Shown here piece after piece: positions 36,521-45,864 of a DNA stretch of 64,000 bases. This DNA is from Alphaproteobacteria bacterium (GTDB lineage: Bacteria; Pseudomonadota; Alphaproteobacteria; UBA8366; Aestuariispiraceae), in NCBI GenBank assembly GCA_033344895.1, contig JAWPMN010000001.1, positions 3,852,001 to 3,916,000 on the forward strand, read 5' to 3'. The position numbers and the translations under genes are program-made. Numbering within the stretch: position 1 is the first letter of the stretch; every line of letters starts with the position of its first letter. The notes below the pieces were generated by a model, which was not told the origin of the DNA, ran no database searches, and saw nothing but the letters and a program-made list of their open reading frames with translations.

Positions 36521-38242
36521 ATGGACGGACTGTCGAACTGGCTCCCGTGGAGGCCGGGCGGATACTCGCTCGGTACGGCGGCGATCGCTGTCTGCATCAT
36601 CCTGTTTGGCGTTGCGACCAGCTTCTACGCGGCAAGCAGCCTTGAGCAGCGGGAGTTCGATGACTGGACAGACCGCGCCCGAAGCGATGCCTATCGTCTG
36701 ACCGAGTTTGCGACGCTTGCCCTCAATCAGGGAGAGGTGTCGGTCAGCGTGATGTCGGAGCGCGTGCATGGCACGGTTTCGCCCCTGACGGAGGAGGCCC
36801 TGTCCGCCGTGATCCGAAAGTCACTGCGACATACCGATTCCGTCCGGTTCGACTCCGTGATCTATGCGGTTCGGCACCATGATGCCGGGGCGCTGCCTTC
36901 CGAACAGTTCATTGTCACAGCGGCCAGCGGCACGGATGTCCCGCTGCAAACGGGTATGGCACTGTCGGAGATTCCGGCGGTGCACCAAGCTGCTTCCAGT
37001 GCATTTCGGCTCGTCGGGCGGGTCGTGCTGGGCTCGCCCTTCGAAAGCGCGGATGGCTGGCCAACCCTGACGCTGGCGGCGCGGACGGATGTCAACGGCA
37101 AGGAGGGGGTGCTGATCGCCGTCTTTGATCTGTTGACCTTCTTTGAGTCCTTCCTGACTTCGGTCGCTCCCGACGGGTTGGTGTTGCGCCTGGGCGTGAA
37201 GATTGCTGGCCGGGACGGGGAGGAGCCGCTGATCGGGCATGGGCTGCCCCTGCCGAATGCCGTGCAGACCTTCGAGGTGCCGATTGCCTATGGCGAAACG
37301 GTCTGGCGGTACAGTTGGGACATGCTGCCCGGCTATGAAGGGGGCCGCGACGAGTCGTTGGGGACGATCGTGCGGTACGGCGGTGCCGGCCTGTTTGTTG
37401 TGGTCGGTCTGCTGATTGCGTTGCTGCTGCAGGTCAACCGGCGGATTACCCTGGCGGTTCGCAGCCGGACCGAAGAACTGGCCCGTGCGCGGGATCAGGC
37501 GGAAATTGCCAACCGCACCAAGTCCGAGTTTCTGGCCAATATGAGCCATGAACTGCGTACACCGCTCAACTCCGTCATCGGTTTCGCCGAGATCCTGGAA
37601 TCCCAGGTCATGGGTCCGGAATCGTGGCAGCAATATCGGGAGTATGCCGCCGACATTCGGCAGAGCGGTCGGCACCTGCTGTCCCTGATCAACGATATTC
37701 TCGATCTTTCCAAGGCCGAGGCCGGCCATCTGGAACTCGATGAATCCTACATCGAACCGGAGGCGGCGATCGAAGGGGCGGTCCGACTGGTCCATGAACG
37801 GGCGCGAAACAATGGACTGGAAATCGAAACCGAGATTGAAAACGGCATTGCGCTGGTGCGGTGCGACGAGCGCCGTGTGAAGCAAATCCTCCTGAATCTG
37901 CTCTCCAACGCGATCAAGTTCACGCCCCGCGGCGGTATGGTGACCGTTCGGGCGGATACGACGGCGGAGGGCGGCGTCCGCTTTCAGGTTTGCGATACGG
38001 GAATCGGCATGCGCCCGAGCGACATTCCGCTGGCGATGACGAAGTTTCAGCAACTGGACAATGCACCCCAGGAGGAACTGCCGGGTACCGGTCTGGGACT
38101 ACCCCTGGCGGATAATCTGGCCCGGCTTCACGATGCGAAGCTCGAGATTTCTTCGGAATTGGGTCGTGGCACAGTGGTTTCTCTGATATTCGGGCCGGAT
38201 CGTGTCGGACATGCCGATGACGTCCTCGGGCGGGCCGGATGA
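36521..38242 (+). CDS. Membrane sensor histidine kinase with periplasmic sensor domain
   Basis: This 573-residue protein has one helix near 20-40 (AIAVCIILFGVATSFYA), a ~250-residue periplasmic CHASE-like region and a second helix near 295-315 (GLFVVVGLLIALLLQV). A coiled linker, HisKA with H-box MSHELRTPLNSVIGFAEI and a GHKL ATPase with NLLSNAIKF, DTGIGM and GTGLGLPLA follow. It has no receiver. The ATG at 36521 is used; GTG codons at 36509 and 36518 are alternatives. The divergent Crp/Fnr-type gene may share its control region. Confidence 0.85.
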   Translation: MDGLSNWLPWRPGGYSLGTAAIAVCIILFGVATSFYAASSLEQREFDDWTDRARSDAYRLTEFATLALNQGEVSVSVMSERVHGTVSPLTEEALSAVIRKSLRHTDSVRFDSVIYAVRHHDAGALPSEQFIVTAASGTDVPLQTGMALSEIPAVHQAASSAFRLVGRVVLGSPFESADGWPTLTLAARTDVNGKEGVLIAVFDLLTFFESFLTSVAPDGLVLRLGVKIAGRDGEEPLIGHGLPLPNAVQTFEVPIAYGETVWRYSWDMLPGYEGGRDESLGTIVRYGGAGLFVVVGLLIALLLQVNRRITLAVRSRTEELARARDQAEIANRTKSEFLANMSHELRTPLNSVIGFAEILESQVMGPESWQQYREYAADIRQSGRHLLSLINDILDLSKAEAGHLELDESYIEPEAAIEGAVRLVHERARNNGLEIETEIENGIALVRCDERRVKQILLNLLSNAIKFTPRGGMVTVRADTTAEGGVRFQVCDTGIGMRPSDIPLAMTKFQQLDNAPQEELPGTGLGLPLADNLARLHDAKLEISSELGRGTVVSLIFGPDRVGHADDVLGRAG

Positions 38243-38367
38243 ACCATCCATGTGCCGTTTGATCCGTCGCCGATTGGCCCTATAGTGGGGCTGCCGTTTA
38301 TTGCGGTGCAATATCGACCAGATTTCGCCCATTCGAAGGGCAGCAAACGCAAGGGGCCTCTGATATA

Positions 38368-39084
38368 ATGCGTACGCCCGAAGACGATCAGCAATCGCAT
38401 CATCATCCGCGCGGCGGATTGTTTGCCAAGCTCCGGGCTTACTTCCTGGCGGGGGTTCTGGTTACCGCGCCGGTCGCGATCACAATCGCCCTAGCGGTAT
38501 GGATCGTCACCTATATCGACGACACCATCATGCCGTTGATTCCGGCACGCTATAACCCCGACACCTATTTCCAGCAGTATCTGGGGGTCGACTTCGGTGT
38601 TCCAGGCCTGGGCGTTCTGGTCCTGATGATTGTCATCACGCTGATCGGCGCCTTTACCGCGGGCCTTGTCGGTCGCTGGGTCGTTGGACTGGGCGAGAAG
38701 ATCCTGGACCGGATGCCAGTCATTCGCAGCCTCTACAAGCTGACGAAGCAGATCTTTCAGACCGTGCTGCAGAACCAGTCCAACGCCTTTCGCCAGGCGG
38801 TGCTGGTCGAATATCCCCGCAAGGGACTGTGGGCTGTGGCCTTCGTGACAGCTTCGACCGAAGGCGAATTGCGTGAGAAACTGGCCCGGGACACGGTCAA
38901 TGTCTTCCTTCCGACAACGCCGAACCCGACCTCCGGTTTCCTGCTCTTCGTGCCGCGGGAAGACCTGATCGTGCTGAGTATGTCGGTCGAAGACGCCGTG
39001 AAGCTGGTGATCTCCGCCGGGATCGTGCATCCGGGCGTGCATCTGGTCGGCGAAGACGAAAACGGCAAGAAGGACACCGGCTAA
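38368..39084 (+). CDS. DUF502 family inner-membrane protein
   Basis: This 238-residue membrane protein has two strong helices, about 24-48 (YFLAGVLVTAPVAITIALAV) and 78-102 (VPGLGVLVLMIVITLIGAFT). A cytosolic domain with DRMPVIRSLYKLTKQIFQTV and PTTPNPTSGFLLFVPREDL is characteristic of DUF502. The family's function is not known. Its stop TAA overlaps the recG stop on the other strand. Confidence 0.88.
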   Translation: MRTPEDDQQSHHHPRGGLFAKLRAYFLAGVLVTAPVAITIALAVWIVTYIDDTIMPLIPARYNPDTYFQQYLGVDFGVPGLGVLVLMIVITLIGAFTAGLVGRWVVGLGEKILDRMPVIRSLYKLTKQIFQTVLQNQSNAFRQAVLVEYPRKGLWAVAFVTASTEGELREKLARDTVNVFLPTTPNPTSGFLLFVPREDLIVLSMSVEDAVKLVISAGIVHPGVHLVGEDENGKKDTG

Positions 39085-41165
39085 CCGGATTTCAGGTTGG
39101 CAATCGCCGCGTCGCGTTCGAAGAGATACAGCAGATAGCGCAGCTTGCGGCCCCTGTCGCCGGTCAGGTCCGGGTCGCGTTCCAGGACCAGGCGCGCGTC
39201 GTCATTCGCGATCCGCATCAGGTCGCCATGCAGCCCGATATCCGCCAGACGGAACTCCGGCAGGCCACTCTGTCGTGTACCCAGTATTTCCCCGGCTCCG
39301 CGCAATTCCAGGTCCTTTTCCGCGATGACGAACCCGTCTTCGGTCTCGGCCATCGTGCGCAACCGTTCCCGGGCGGTCTCGCTCAATTGTTCTGCCCGCA
39401 CGAGAATACAGGTCGAGGCAGCGTCGCCGCGCCCGACGCGCCCGCGCAACTGGTGCAACTGTGCCAGACCGAACCGCTCTGCCTGTTCGATGACCATGAC
39501 TGTCGCTGCGGGCACATTCACGCCGACCTCGATCACCGTCGTTGCTACCAGGATATCCGCCGGACCGTCGACGAAACGGGACATGGCGGCATCCTTCTCC
39601 TTGGCCTTCATCCGGCCGTGCACCAGGGCGACCTTTGCCTCTCCGAAGGCCCGGCACAGATCTGCGTAGCGTCCCTCCGCATTGGCAAGATCGCTGGTTT
39701 CGGACTCCTCGACCAACGGACAGACCCAATAGACCTTTGCGCCTTCCTTGAGCTTGCGCCCGATGCCGTCCACGACCTCATGCAGGCGACTGTCCGAGAT
39801 GACGACGGTCTTGATGGGCTGCCGGCCCGGCGGCTTGTCGGTCAGGCGGGACGAATCGAGATCCCCGTAGGCAGTCATGGTCAGGGTTCTGGGGATCGGC
39901 GTTGCCGTCATGACCAGAACATCGGCCCGCTGCCCCTTGGATCCCAGGGACAGCCGCTGATGGACCCCGAAACGATGTTGTTCGTCGATGATCGCGAGTT
40001 TCAAGTCGCGGAAGGTAACGTCGTCCTGGAAAAGGGCATGGGTTCCGATGGCGATCGGCGCGCGCCCTTCCGCCAGTGCTGCAAGGGCGTCTCGCCGTGC
40101 CGCCCCCTTGTCACGGCCCGTCAGGACGATGCATTTGAGACCCAGCTTGGCGACAAGCGGTGCGATCGTTTCGTAATGCTGCCGGGCCAAGATCTCGGTC
40201 GGCGCCATCAGGGCCGCCTGTCCGCCGCATTCGACGGCGTTCAGCATGGCCATGAGGGCAACGACGGTCTTGCCGCTGCCGACGTCGCCCTGCAGCAACC
40301 GCAGCATCCGGTTGCCGGAGGCCATGTCGGCGAAGATTTCGGCCAGGGCCATCTCCTGACTGCCGGTGAGGGCAAATGGAAGGGCCCCGCGAGCCTTGTC
40401 GCGCAGCGATCCATCTCCCTGGATGGCCTGCCCGCCCTGACGCTTTGCCTTTCGGCGTACGACCGTCAATGCCAACTGATTGGCCAGCAGTTCGTCATAG
40501 GCCAGCCGTTGGCGGAGCGGCGACAGAGGCGACAGATCCGCAGTTCCGCGCGGATTGTGCGCATCCCGGATCGCCTCGTGCCATGTCGGCCATTTCATGC
40601 GCTCCAGATGTGCAGGATCCAGCCATTCCGGCAGATCCGGCACCCGGTCCAGGGCAGCGGTCAGAGCTTTTGCCAGAACTTTCGGTGTGACGCCTTGCGT
40701 CAGGGGGTAAACCGGTTCGATCTCCGGGATCTCGGAGGCTTTATCCAGCGGTTGAATGTGGTCCGGATGGGCCATCTGCTTGATGCCGTTATAAAGATCC
40801 AGTCGGCCGGACACGAGGCGTTGGGAGCCTTCCGGCAACTGCTGCTCCAGATACTTCCGATCCCCGCGAAAGAAGGTCAGGGTCAGCGTGCCGGTAGCAT
40901 CCGAGGTCTGTACTCGGTAGGGACGACGCCGGTCGGACGGGGCATCATGCCGCCCGACCGTGACAGTCAGGGTGACGATCTTGCCGGGAACCGCGTCGGC
41001 GATGGTCGGGCGTGCCCGGCGATCTATAATCTCCCTTGGCAAGTGCCAAAGAAGGTCAATGACATGCGGCCCCGCCGCCTTTTCCAGTAGGGTAGCAATC
41101 CGCGGCCCGACGCCTTTCAGGCTGTCCAGCTTGGCAAAGAGCGGAAAGAGGATTTCGGGACGCAT
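39081..41165 (-). CDS. recG: ATP-dependent DNA helicase RecG
   Basis: RecG remodels stalled replication forks and branch-migrates Holliday junctions. The 694-residue protein has an N-terminal wedge domain (OB-fold, about 60-170) and two helicase lobes: Walker A GDVGSGKTV (near 290), IDEQHRFGV, VMTATPIPRTL and the C-terminal QLRGRVGRGD. The TRG region near the end (AGEILGTRQSGLPEFRLADI) is conserved. It is divergent from sdhE and convergent with the DUF502 gene. Confidence 0.96.
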   Translation of the reverse strand: MRPEILFPLFAKLDSLKGVGPRIATLLEKAAGPHVIDLLWHLPREIIDRRARPTIADAVPGKIVTLTVTVGRHDAPSDRRRPYRVQTSDATGTLTLTFFRGDRKYLEQQLPEGSQRLVSGRLDLYNGIKQMAHPDHIQPLDKASEIPEIEPVYPLTQGVTPKVLAKALTAALDRVPDLPEWLDPAHLERMKWPTWHEAIRDAHNPRGTADLSPLSPLRQRLAYDELLANQLALTVVRRKAKRQGGQAIQGDGSLRDKARGALPFALTGSQEMALAEIFADMASGNRMLRLLQGDVGSGKTVVALMAMLNAVECGGQAALMAPTEILARQHYETIAPLVAKLGLKCIVLTGRDKGAARRDALAALAEGRAPIAIGTHALFQDDVTFRDLKLAIIDEQHRFGVHQRLSLGSKGQRADVLVMTATPIPRTLTMTAYGDLDSSRLTDKPPGRQPIKTVVISDSRLHEVVDGIGRKLKEGAKVYWVCPLVEESETSDLANAEGRYADLCRAFGEAKVALVHGRMKAKEKDAAMSRFVDGPADILVATTVIEVGVNVPAATVMVIEQAERFGLAQLHQLRGRVGRGDAASTCILVRAEQLSETARERLRTMAETEDGFVIAEKDLELRGAGEILGTRQSGLPEFRLADIGLHGDLMRIANDDARLVLERDPDLTGDRGRKLRYLLYLFERDAAIANLKSG

Positions 41166-41326
41166 GGACCTGCAAACTGTAAATCACGGCGGGAAACAGA
41201 GTGTACCGGCCCGATGCCGGAACGAAAATCAACGATTCAAACTGACGGGTTTGCGGTGGCGGGATCAGGGCGGTAAAACGCGCCTCATGACAGCCCGGCG
41301 GCTGCGTCACCGTCCCCGGACAAGGA

Positions 41327-41623
41327 ATGATGGAACCTGACAACGACAACGCTTTGCCTCTTGAGATACGCCGAAAGAAGCTGAAGTTTCGGGCGTGGCA
41401 TCGGGGCATGAAGGAGATGGATATCATCCTCGGCAACTTCGCCGACCGGAACCTCGATTCGTTCGAACCGGCGCAGCTCGACGATTTCGAGGCGTTGCTG
41501 CATGTCCCCGATCAGGCCTTCTATTCCATGCTGGTTCATGGTGCCGAGGTCCCGGAGCAGATTGAGGGCCCGATGTTCCGCCGGATATTCGAATTCGCCA
41601 AATCACCGTTGAGCCAGTCTTGA
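41327..41623 (+). CDS. sdhE: Succinate dehydrogenase flavin assembly factor
   Basis: SdhE helps attach FAD covalently to SdhA. This 98-residue protein has the signature RGMKEMD (about 26-32, the RGxxE motif) and the helical bundle ending in FEALLHVPDQAFYSML. Two ATG codons stand in tandem at 41327 and 41330, preceded by AAGGA. The mfd start codon overlaps its stop, an order common in Alphaproteobacteria (recG divergent, then sdhE-mfd). Confidence 0.93.
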   Translation: MMEPDNDNALPLEIRRKKLKFRAWHRGMKEMDIILGNFADRNLDSFEPAQLDDFEALLHVPDQAFYSMLVHGAEVPEQIEGPMFRRIFEFAKSPLSQS

Positions 41624-44600
41624 GCCTGCCTGATTCACTTGCGACCGGACCCGGCCGAACCGTTGTCGCCGGCGCGCCAGAAGGCGCCGATACCCTGGCC
41701 CTGGCCCAGATCGTGCGCCGCAGCGGCGGTCCCGTTCTGGCCGTCATGCGCGATGAGGGGCGGATGCGGCAGGCCGCCGCGCGCCTTTCCTTCGTGGACC
41801 CTGATCTGGAAATGATTCTGCTGCCGGCCTGGGACTGTCTTCCCTATGACCGTGTGTCGCCGAATGCGGAAAGCGTTGCAGGAAGGCTCGACGCGCTATC
41901 GGAACTGGCCGCCGGTATCGACGGTCGCATGGTCGTCGTCCTGACAACGGTTGCATCCGTACTTCAGAAGGTTCCGCCGGTGCAGTCGTTCCAGGAATCG
42001 ACGCTGACGGTTGATAAGGGCGAACGCTGCGCTGTCGAGACACTGCAAACCTTCTTTGAGCGAAACGGATATCGCCGCGCGAATACGGTGCGGGAGCCCG
42101 GGGAATACGCCGTGCGTGGCGGTATTCTGGATGTTTTTCCGCCTGGCGAGCCGGATCCGCTGCGACTGGATTTTTTCGGTGACGAACTGGAATCCATCCG
42201 CCGGTTTGATGCCATGTCCCAGCGCACTCTGGGCCAGGCGGACAGCCTGATTCTGCGTCCGGTCAGCGAAATCATGCTGGATCGTGAGCATATCGATCGG
42301 TTTCGGCAATCCTACAGGCAATTGTTCGGCGGGGACGCTACCGGGGACCCGCTATTCGAGGCTGTGAGCGAGGGGCGGCGCGCGCCGGGTGTCGAACACT
42401 GGCTGCCCCTGTTCCACGATCACATGGAATGCATCCCGGACTGGATGCCGGAAGACTCACCGATCGTACTGGACATCCAGGCCGATGAGGCGATCGCGGC
42501 GCGGCTTGAGACCGTCCAGGATCACTATGCTGCCCGCAAGGACGAAGAGGCCATCCGTCAGAAACGGCGTCGGACCGATGATGACGGGCCACCGCCGTAC
42601 AAACCCATCGCGCCGGAAATGTTGTATTTCACCGCGAAGGAATGGTCGGAGCGGATCGCCTTGTCCCGCGTCTTCGCGCTGAATGCCTATCCCTTGCCGG
42701 ATGTCGGGTCCGAGGGCGGCGTGGAGTTCGGGGCGCGACGGATTCCGGATTTTGCAGCGGCGCGGAAATCCCCCGATGTCGATCTGTTCGAGGCCGTTGC
42801 CGAACGTGTCAAAACCACAGATCAGAGACGCAGTCTGATTGCCGCGTCGGGAGAAGGCGCTCGAGAGCGTCTGAAGCTGCTGCTGCGGGACGGTGGGTTG
42901 ACGGATCTGGCGGATGTCCGGTCCTGGTCGGAGCTGGATGGTGTTCCGATGGGCAAGGCCGCCATCGGTGTCCTTCCGGTCGATGCGGGTTTTGAAACAG
43001 ACGATATCCAGGTCATCAGCGAACCGGATATTCTCGGCGAGAGGCTGTCCCGGCCGGCGCGTCGGCGGCGGCGCGGCGAAGAGTTCATTACCGAACTTTC
43101 CGCGATCGAGACCGGTGATCTGGTGGTGCATGTCGAACACGGCATCGCGCGGTATGACGGATTGGAAACCCTGACCGTCGATGGGGCGCCGCACGATTGC
43201 CTGCGGCTTGTGTATTCCGGGGACGATCGGCTCTATCTGCCCGTTGAGAACCTGGAAGTGCTGTCCCGCTATGGCTCTGAAGAGGCCGGAGTGCAGCTCG
43301 ACAAGCTGGGCGGGGTTGCCTGGCAGGCCCGCAAGGCAAAGCTTAAACAGCGCGTACGTGAGATTGCGGAATCGCTGATGAAAATCGCGGCTGAGCGCGC
43401 CCTGCGCAAGGGTGAGCCCGTCGTGCCGCAGCAGGGCGCCTATGACGAGTTCTGCGCACGCTTCGCCTTCAGCGAGACCGAGGATCAGCTGAAGGCGATC
43501 GAAGACGTCTTCACCGATCTGGCATCGGGCAAGCCGATGGACCGGCTGGTCTGCGGCGATGTCGGATTCGGCAAGACCGAAGTCGCCCTGCGCGCCGCCT
43601 TCGCCGTGGCGATGACCGGAAAGCAGGTCGCCGTTGTCGTACCGACGACACTGTTGGCGCGCCAGCATTTCCGTATTTTTGAGGAACGTTTCCAGGGCCT
43701 GCCGGTGCGCGTGCGCCAGTTGTCGCGCCTTGTGACGGGCAAAGCGGCGGAAGAGGTCAAGGCGGGACTGGCCGATGGGACGGTCGACATCGTTGTCGGA
43801 ACCCATGCATTGCTGGCGAAATCCGTGAAGGTGCGGGATCTTGGGCTGCTGATCGTGGACGAGGAGCAGCATTTCGGGGTTCAGCAGAAGGAACGGCTGA
43901 AACAGCTGCGGGCCAACGTGCATGTCCTGACCCTGACGGCGACGCCTATTCCGCGGACTTTGCAGATGGCGTTGGCCGGTGTTCGGGAAATGTCGATCAT
44001 CGCAAGTCCGCCGGTGGATCGTCTGGCCGTCCGTACCTTCGTTCTGCCTTACGATCCGGTGGTGCTGCGAGAGGCGATCCGGCGGGAGCGCTATCGCGGC
44101 GGCCAGATCTTCTATGTCTGCCCGCGAGTGTCCGATCTCGACCGCGTTCGTGAGCGGATTCGGGAACTGACCCCCAACTCATCCGTAGCCGTGGCGCACG
44201 GTCGGATGGGCGCGCGGGAGTTGGAAACCGTGATGACGGATTTCGTTGCCGGCAAATACGACGTGCTGTTGGCCACCAACATTGTCGAAAGCGGTCTGGA
44301 TATTCCCAACGCCAACACGATGATCATTCATCGGTCCGACATGTTCGGTCTGGCGCAGCTCTATCAGTTGCGGGGCCGGATCGGGCGCGGGAAACAGCGC
44401 GCGTATTGTTATCTGACCCTGCCGCCGGGGAAGGTCCTGACCGAAACCGCGCGGAAGCGACTGGATGTCATGCAGACCCTGGACAGTCTTGGTGCCGGAT
44501 TCACCCTGGCCAGCCACGACCTGGATATCCGAGGCGCGGGTAACCTGGTCGGGGAAGAGCAGTCCGGTCATATCAAGGAAGTCGGTGTCGAGCTGTATCA

Positions 44601-45114
44601 ACGGATGCTGGAGGAGGCCGTCGCCGCCGCCCGTGATCATGTCGCCGCGGAGGAAATTGAAGAGACCTGGACGCCGACGATCAATGTCGGGATCGCCGTT
44701 CTCATCCCCGAAAAATATGTTCCGGACCTGTCGGTACGGCTCGGCCTGTATCGCCGCTTGTCCGACCTGAAATCCGCCAAGGAAATTGACCAGTTCGCCG
44801 TGGAGGTCGTCGACCGTTTCGGCCCAATGCCGGAGGAAGTCGAGAATCTGATGGCCGTGGTGGCGATCAAGCAGGCCTGCAAGGCGGCGGGGATTGAAAA
44901 GGTCGATGCCGGTCCGAAAGGCGCCCTGATCTCCTTCCGGAATGACGCATTCTCCAATCCCGCGGGTTTGATCGGCTTCATTCAGCGGATGGCCGGCACA
45001 ACCAAACTGCGGCCGGACCACAAATTGGTGATCATGCGGCCCTGGACGGACTCGAAGCGCCGTCTGAAAGGCGTTCGAAAGGTTGCTGAGGCCCTGGCAA
45101 AGGTCGCCGGCTAA
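41620..45114 (+). CDS. mfd: Transcription-repair coupling factor
   Basis: Mfd displaces RNA polymerase stalled at DNA lesions and recruits UvrA. This 1164-residue protein has the UvrB-like N-terminal module (PAWDCLPYDRVSPN near 70, VREPGEYAVRGGILDVFPPG near 158), the CarD-like RNA-polymerase-interacting domain (DLVVHVEHGIARYDGL near 500), RecG-like translocase lobes (CGDVGFGKTEVALRAAF near 645, VDEEQHFGV, TLTATPIPRTL) and the C-terminal inhibitory domain. The start is TTG at 41620, which overlaps the sdhE stop. Confidence 0.96.
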   Translation: MSLPDSLATGPGRTVVAGAPEGADTLALAQIVRRSGGPVLAVMRDEGRMRQAAARLSFVDPDLEMILLPAWDCLPYDRVSPNAESVAGRLDALSELAAGIDGRMVVVLTTVASVLQKVPPVQSFQESTLTVDKGERCAVETLQTFFERNGYRRANTVREPGEYAVRGGILDVFPPGEPDPLRLDFFGDELESIRRFDAMSQRTLGQADSLILRPVSEIMLDREHIDRFRQSYRQLFGGDATGDPLFEAVSEGRRAPGVEHWLPLFHDHMECIPDWMPEDSPIVLDIQADEAIAARLETVQDHYAARKDEEAIRQKRRRTDDDGPPPYKPIAPEMLYFTAKEWSERIALSRVFALNAYPLPDVGSEGGVEFGARRIPDFAAARKSPDVDLFEAVAERVKTTDQRRSLIAASGEGARERLKLLLRDGGLTDLADVRSWSELDGVPMGKAAIGVLPVDAGFETDDIQVISEPDILGERLSRPARRRRRGEEFITELSAIETGDLVVHVEHGIARYDGLETLTVDGAPHDCLRLVYSGDDRLYLPVENLEVLSRYGSEEAGVQLDKLGGVAWQARKAKLKQRVREIAESLMKIAAERALRKGEPVVPQQGAYDEFCARFAFSETEDQLKAIEDVFTDLASGKPMDRLVCGDVGFGKTEVALRAAFAVAMTGKQVAVVVPTTLLARQHFRIFEERFQGLPVRVRQLSRLVTGKAAEEVKAGLADGTVDIVVGTHALLAKSVKVRDLGLLIVDEEQHFGVQQKERLKQLRANVHVLTLTATPIPRTLQMALAGVREMSIIASPPVDRLAVRTFVLPYDPVVLREAIRRERYRGGQIFYVCPRVSDLDRVRERIRELTPNSSVAVAHGRMGARELETVMTDFVAGKYDVLLATNIVESGLDIPNANTMIIHRSDMFGLAQLYQLRGRIGRGKQRAYCYLTLPPGKVLTETARKRLDVMQTLDSLGAGFTLASHDLDIRGAGNLVGEEQSGHIKEVGVELYQRMLEEAVAAARDHVAAEEIEETWTPTINVGIAVLIPEKYVPDLSVRLGLYRRLSDLKSAKEIDQFAVEVVDRFGPMPEEVENLMAVVAIKQACKAAGIEKVDAGPKGALISFRNDAFSNPAGLIGFIQRMAGTTKLRPDHKLVIMRPWTDSKRRLKGVRKVAEALAKVAG

Positions 45115-45144
45115 GACCCGGGACCAGGGGAGGGGCGTTCGGAC

Positions 45145-45810
45145 CTATTCGGAGGCACTGGATGCCGCGTCCGAACTTTCCTGAAGCGCCATGTCCAGGA
45201 TCGGCAGAAACGCTTCCGGTTCCTGAGCCCCGGACAGGGCGTACTTCCCGTCGACGATGAAGCACGGTACGCCGCCTATACCAAGCCGGCGGGCATAGAC
45301 GTCTTCGGCCTGGACTTCGTTTTCGTCCTCATCGGTTGCCAGATACGCGGCCAGATCGGCCCGTTGCATGCCGACGCCTTCCGCGATGTCCAGCAAGGTC
45401 TCGTCGTCGCCGATATCCCGGCCGTCCAGGAAATAGGCCTGAAACAGGGCCGGAACGAGGTCATTCGCCTTGTCGATGTCGGGGCGGTGGGCGTAGCGGA
45501 TCAGGCGGTGCGCCTTCAGGGTGCTGGGCGTTCTCGGGATACGATCGAACTGGAAGTCGATGCCGACCTGGCTGCCGACCCTGCGAATATGGCCATAGAC
45601 CTCGCCGGCACGGTCGGCCCCGCCGAATTTGGCGGAAAGATAGGCCTGGCGGTCCATCCCGCTGCGCGGCATGTCCGGATTGAGCTGAAACGCCCGCCAG
45701 CGCACCGTAACCGGAATATCCGGTCGCGCGGCAAGCGCTTCATCCAGGCGCTTCTTGCCGATGTAGCACCACGGGCAGATGGGGTCGGAAAAGACGTCGA
45801 TCGTGATCAT
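45145..45810 (-). CDS. DsbA family (FrnE-like) oxidoreductase
   Basis: This 221-residue thioredoxin-fold protein has the active site CPWC at residues 12-15 (DPICPWCYIGKKRL), a long helical insertion and GGVPCFIVDGKYALSGAQ with the cis-Pro. It lacks a signal peptide, so it acts in the cytoplasm. FrnE-like members are linked to polyketide synthesis or oxidative-stress tolerance; the substrate here is unknown. It is convergent with mfd. Confidence 0.88.
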   Translation of the reverse strand: MITIDVFSDPICPWCYIGKKRLDEALAARPDIPVTVRWRAFQLNPDMPRSGMDRQAYLSAKFGGADRAGEVYGHIRRVGSQVGIDFQFDRIPRTPSTLKAHRLIRYAHRPDIDKANDLVPALFQAYFLDGRDIGDDETLLDIAEGVGMQRADLAAYLATDEDENEVQAEDVYARRLGIGGVPCFIVDGKYALSGAQEPEAFLPILDMALQESSDAASSASE

Positions 45811-45864
45811 GCCCGGACATATAGGATCAAAGGACGGCCGTGGCCATAGGACCTCACCAACTTG

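Noticed and set aside
39228-41090. 620-codon plus-strand frame opposite recG
   Set aside because: It is an antisense shadow of a fully conserved RecG; the translation shows no domain and is rich in Gln/Arg/His as expected for antisense GC-rich DNA.
42457-43923. 488-codon minus-strand frame opposite mfd
   Set aside because: It lies antisense to the conserved translocase lobes of Mfd, with no recognisable family.
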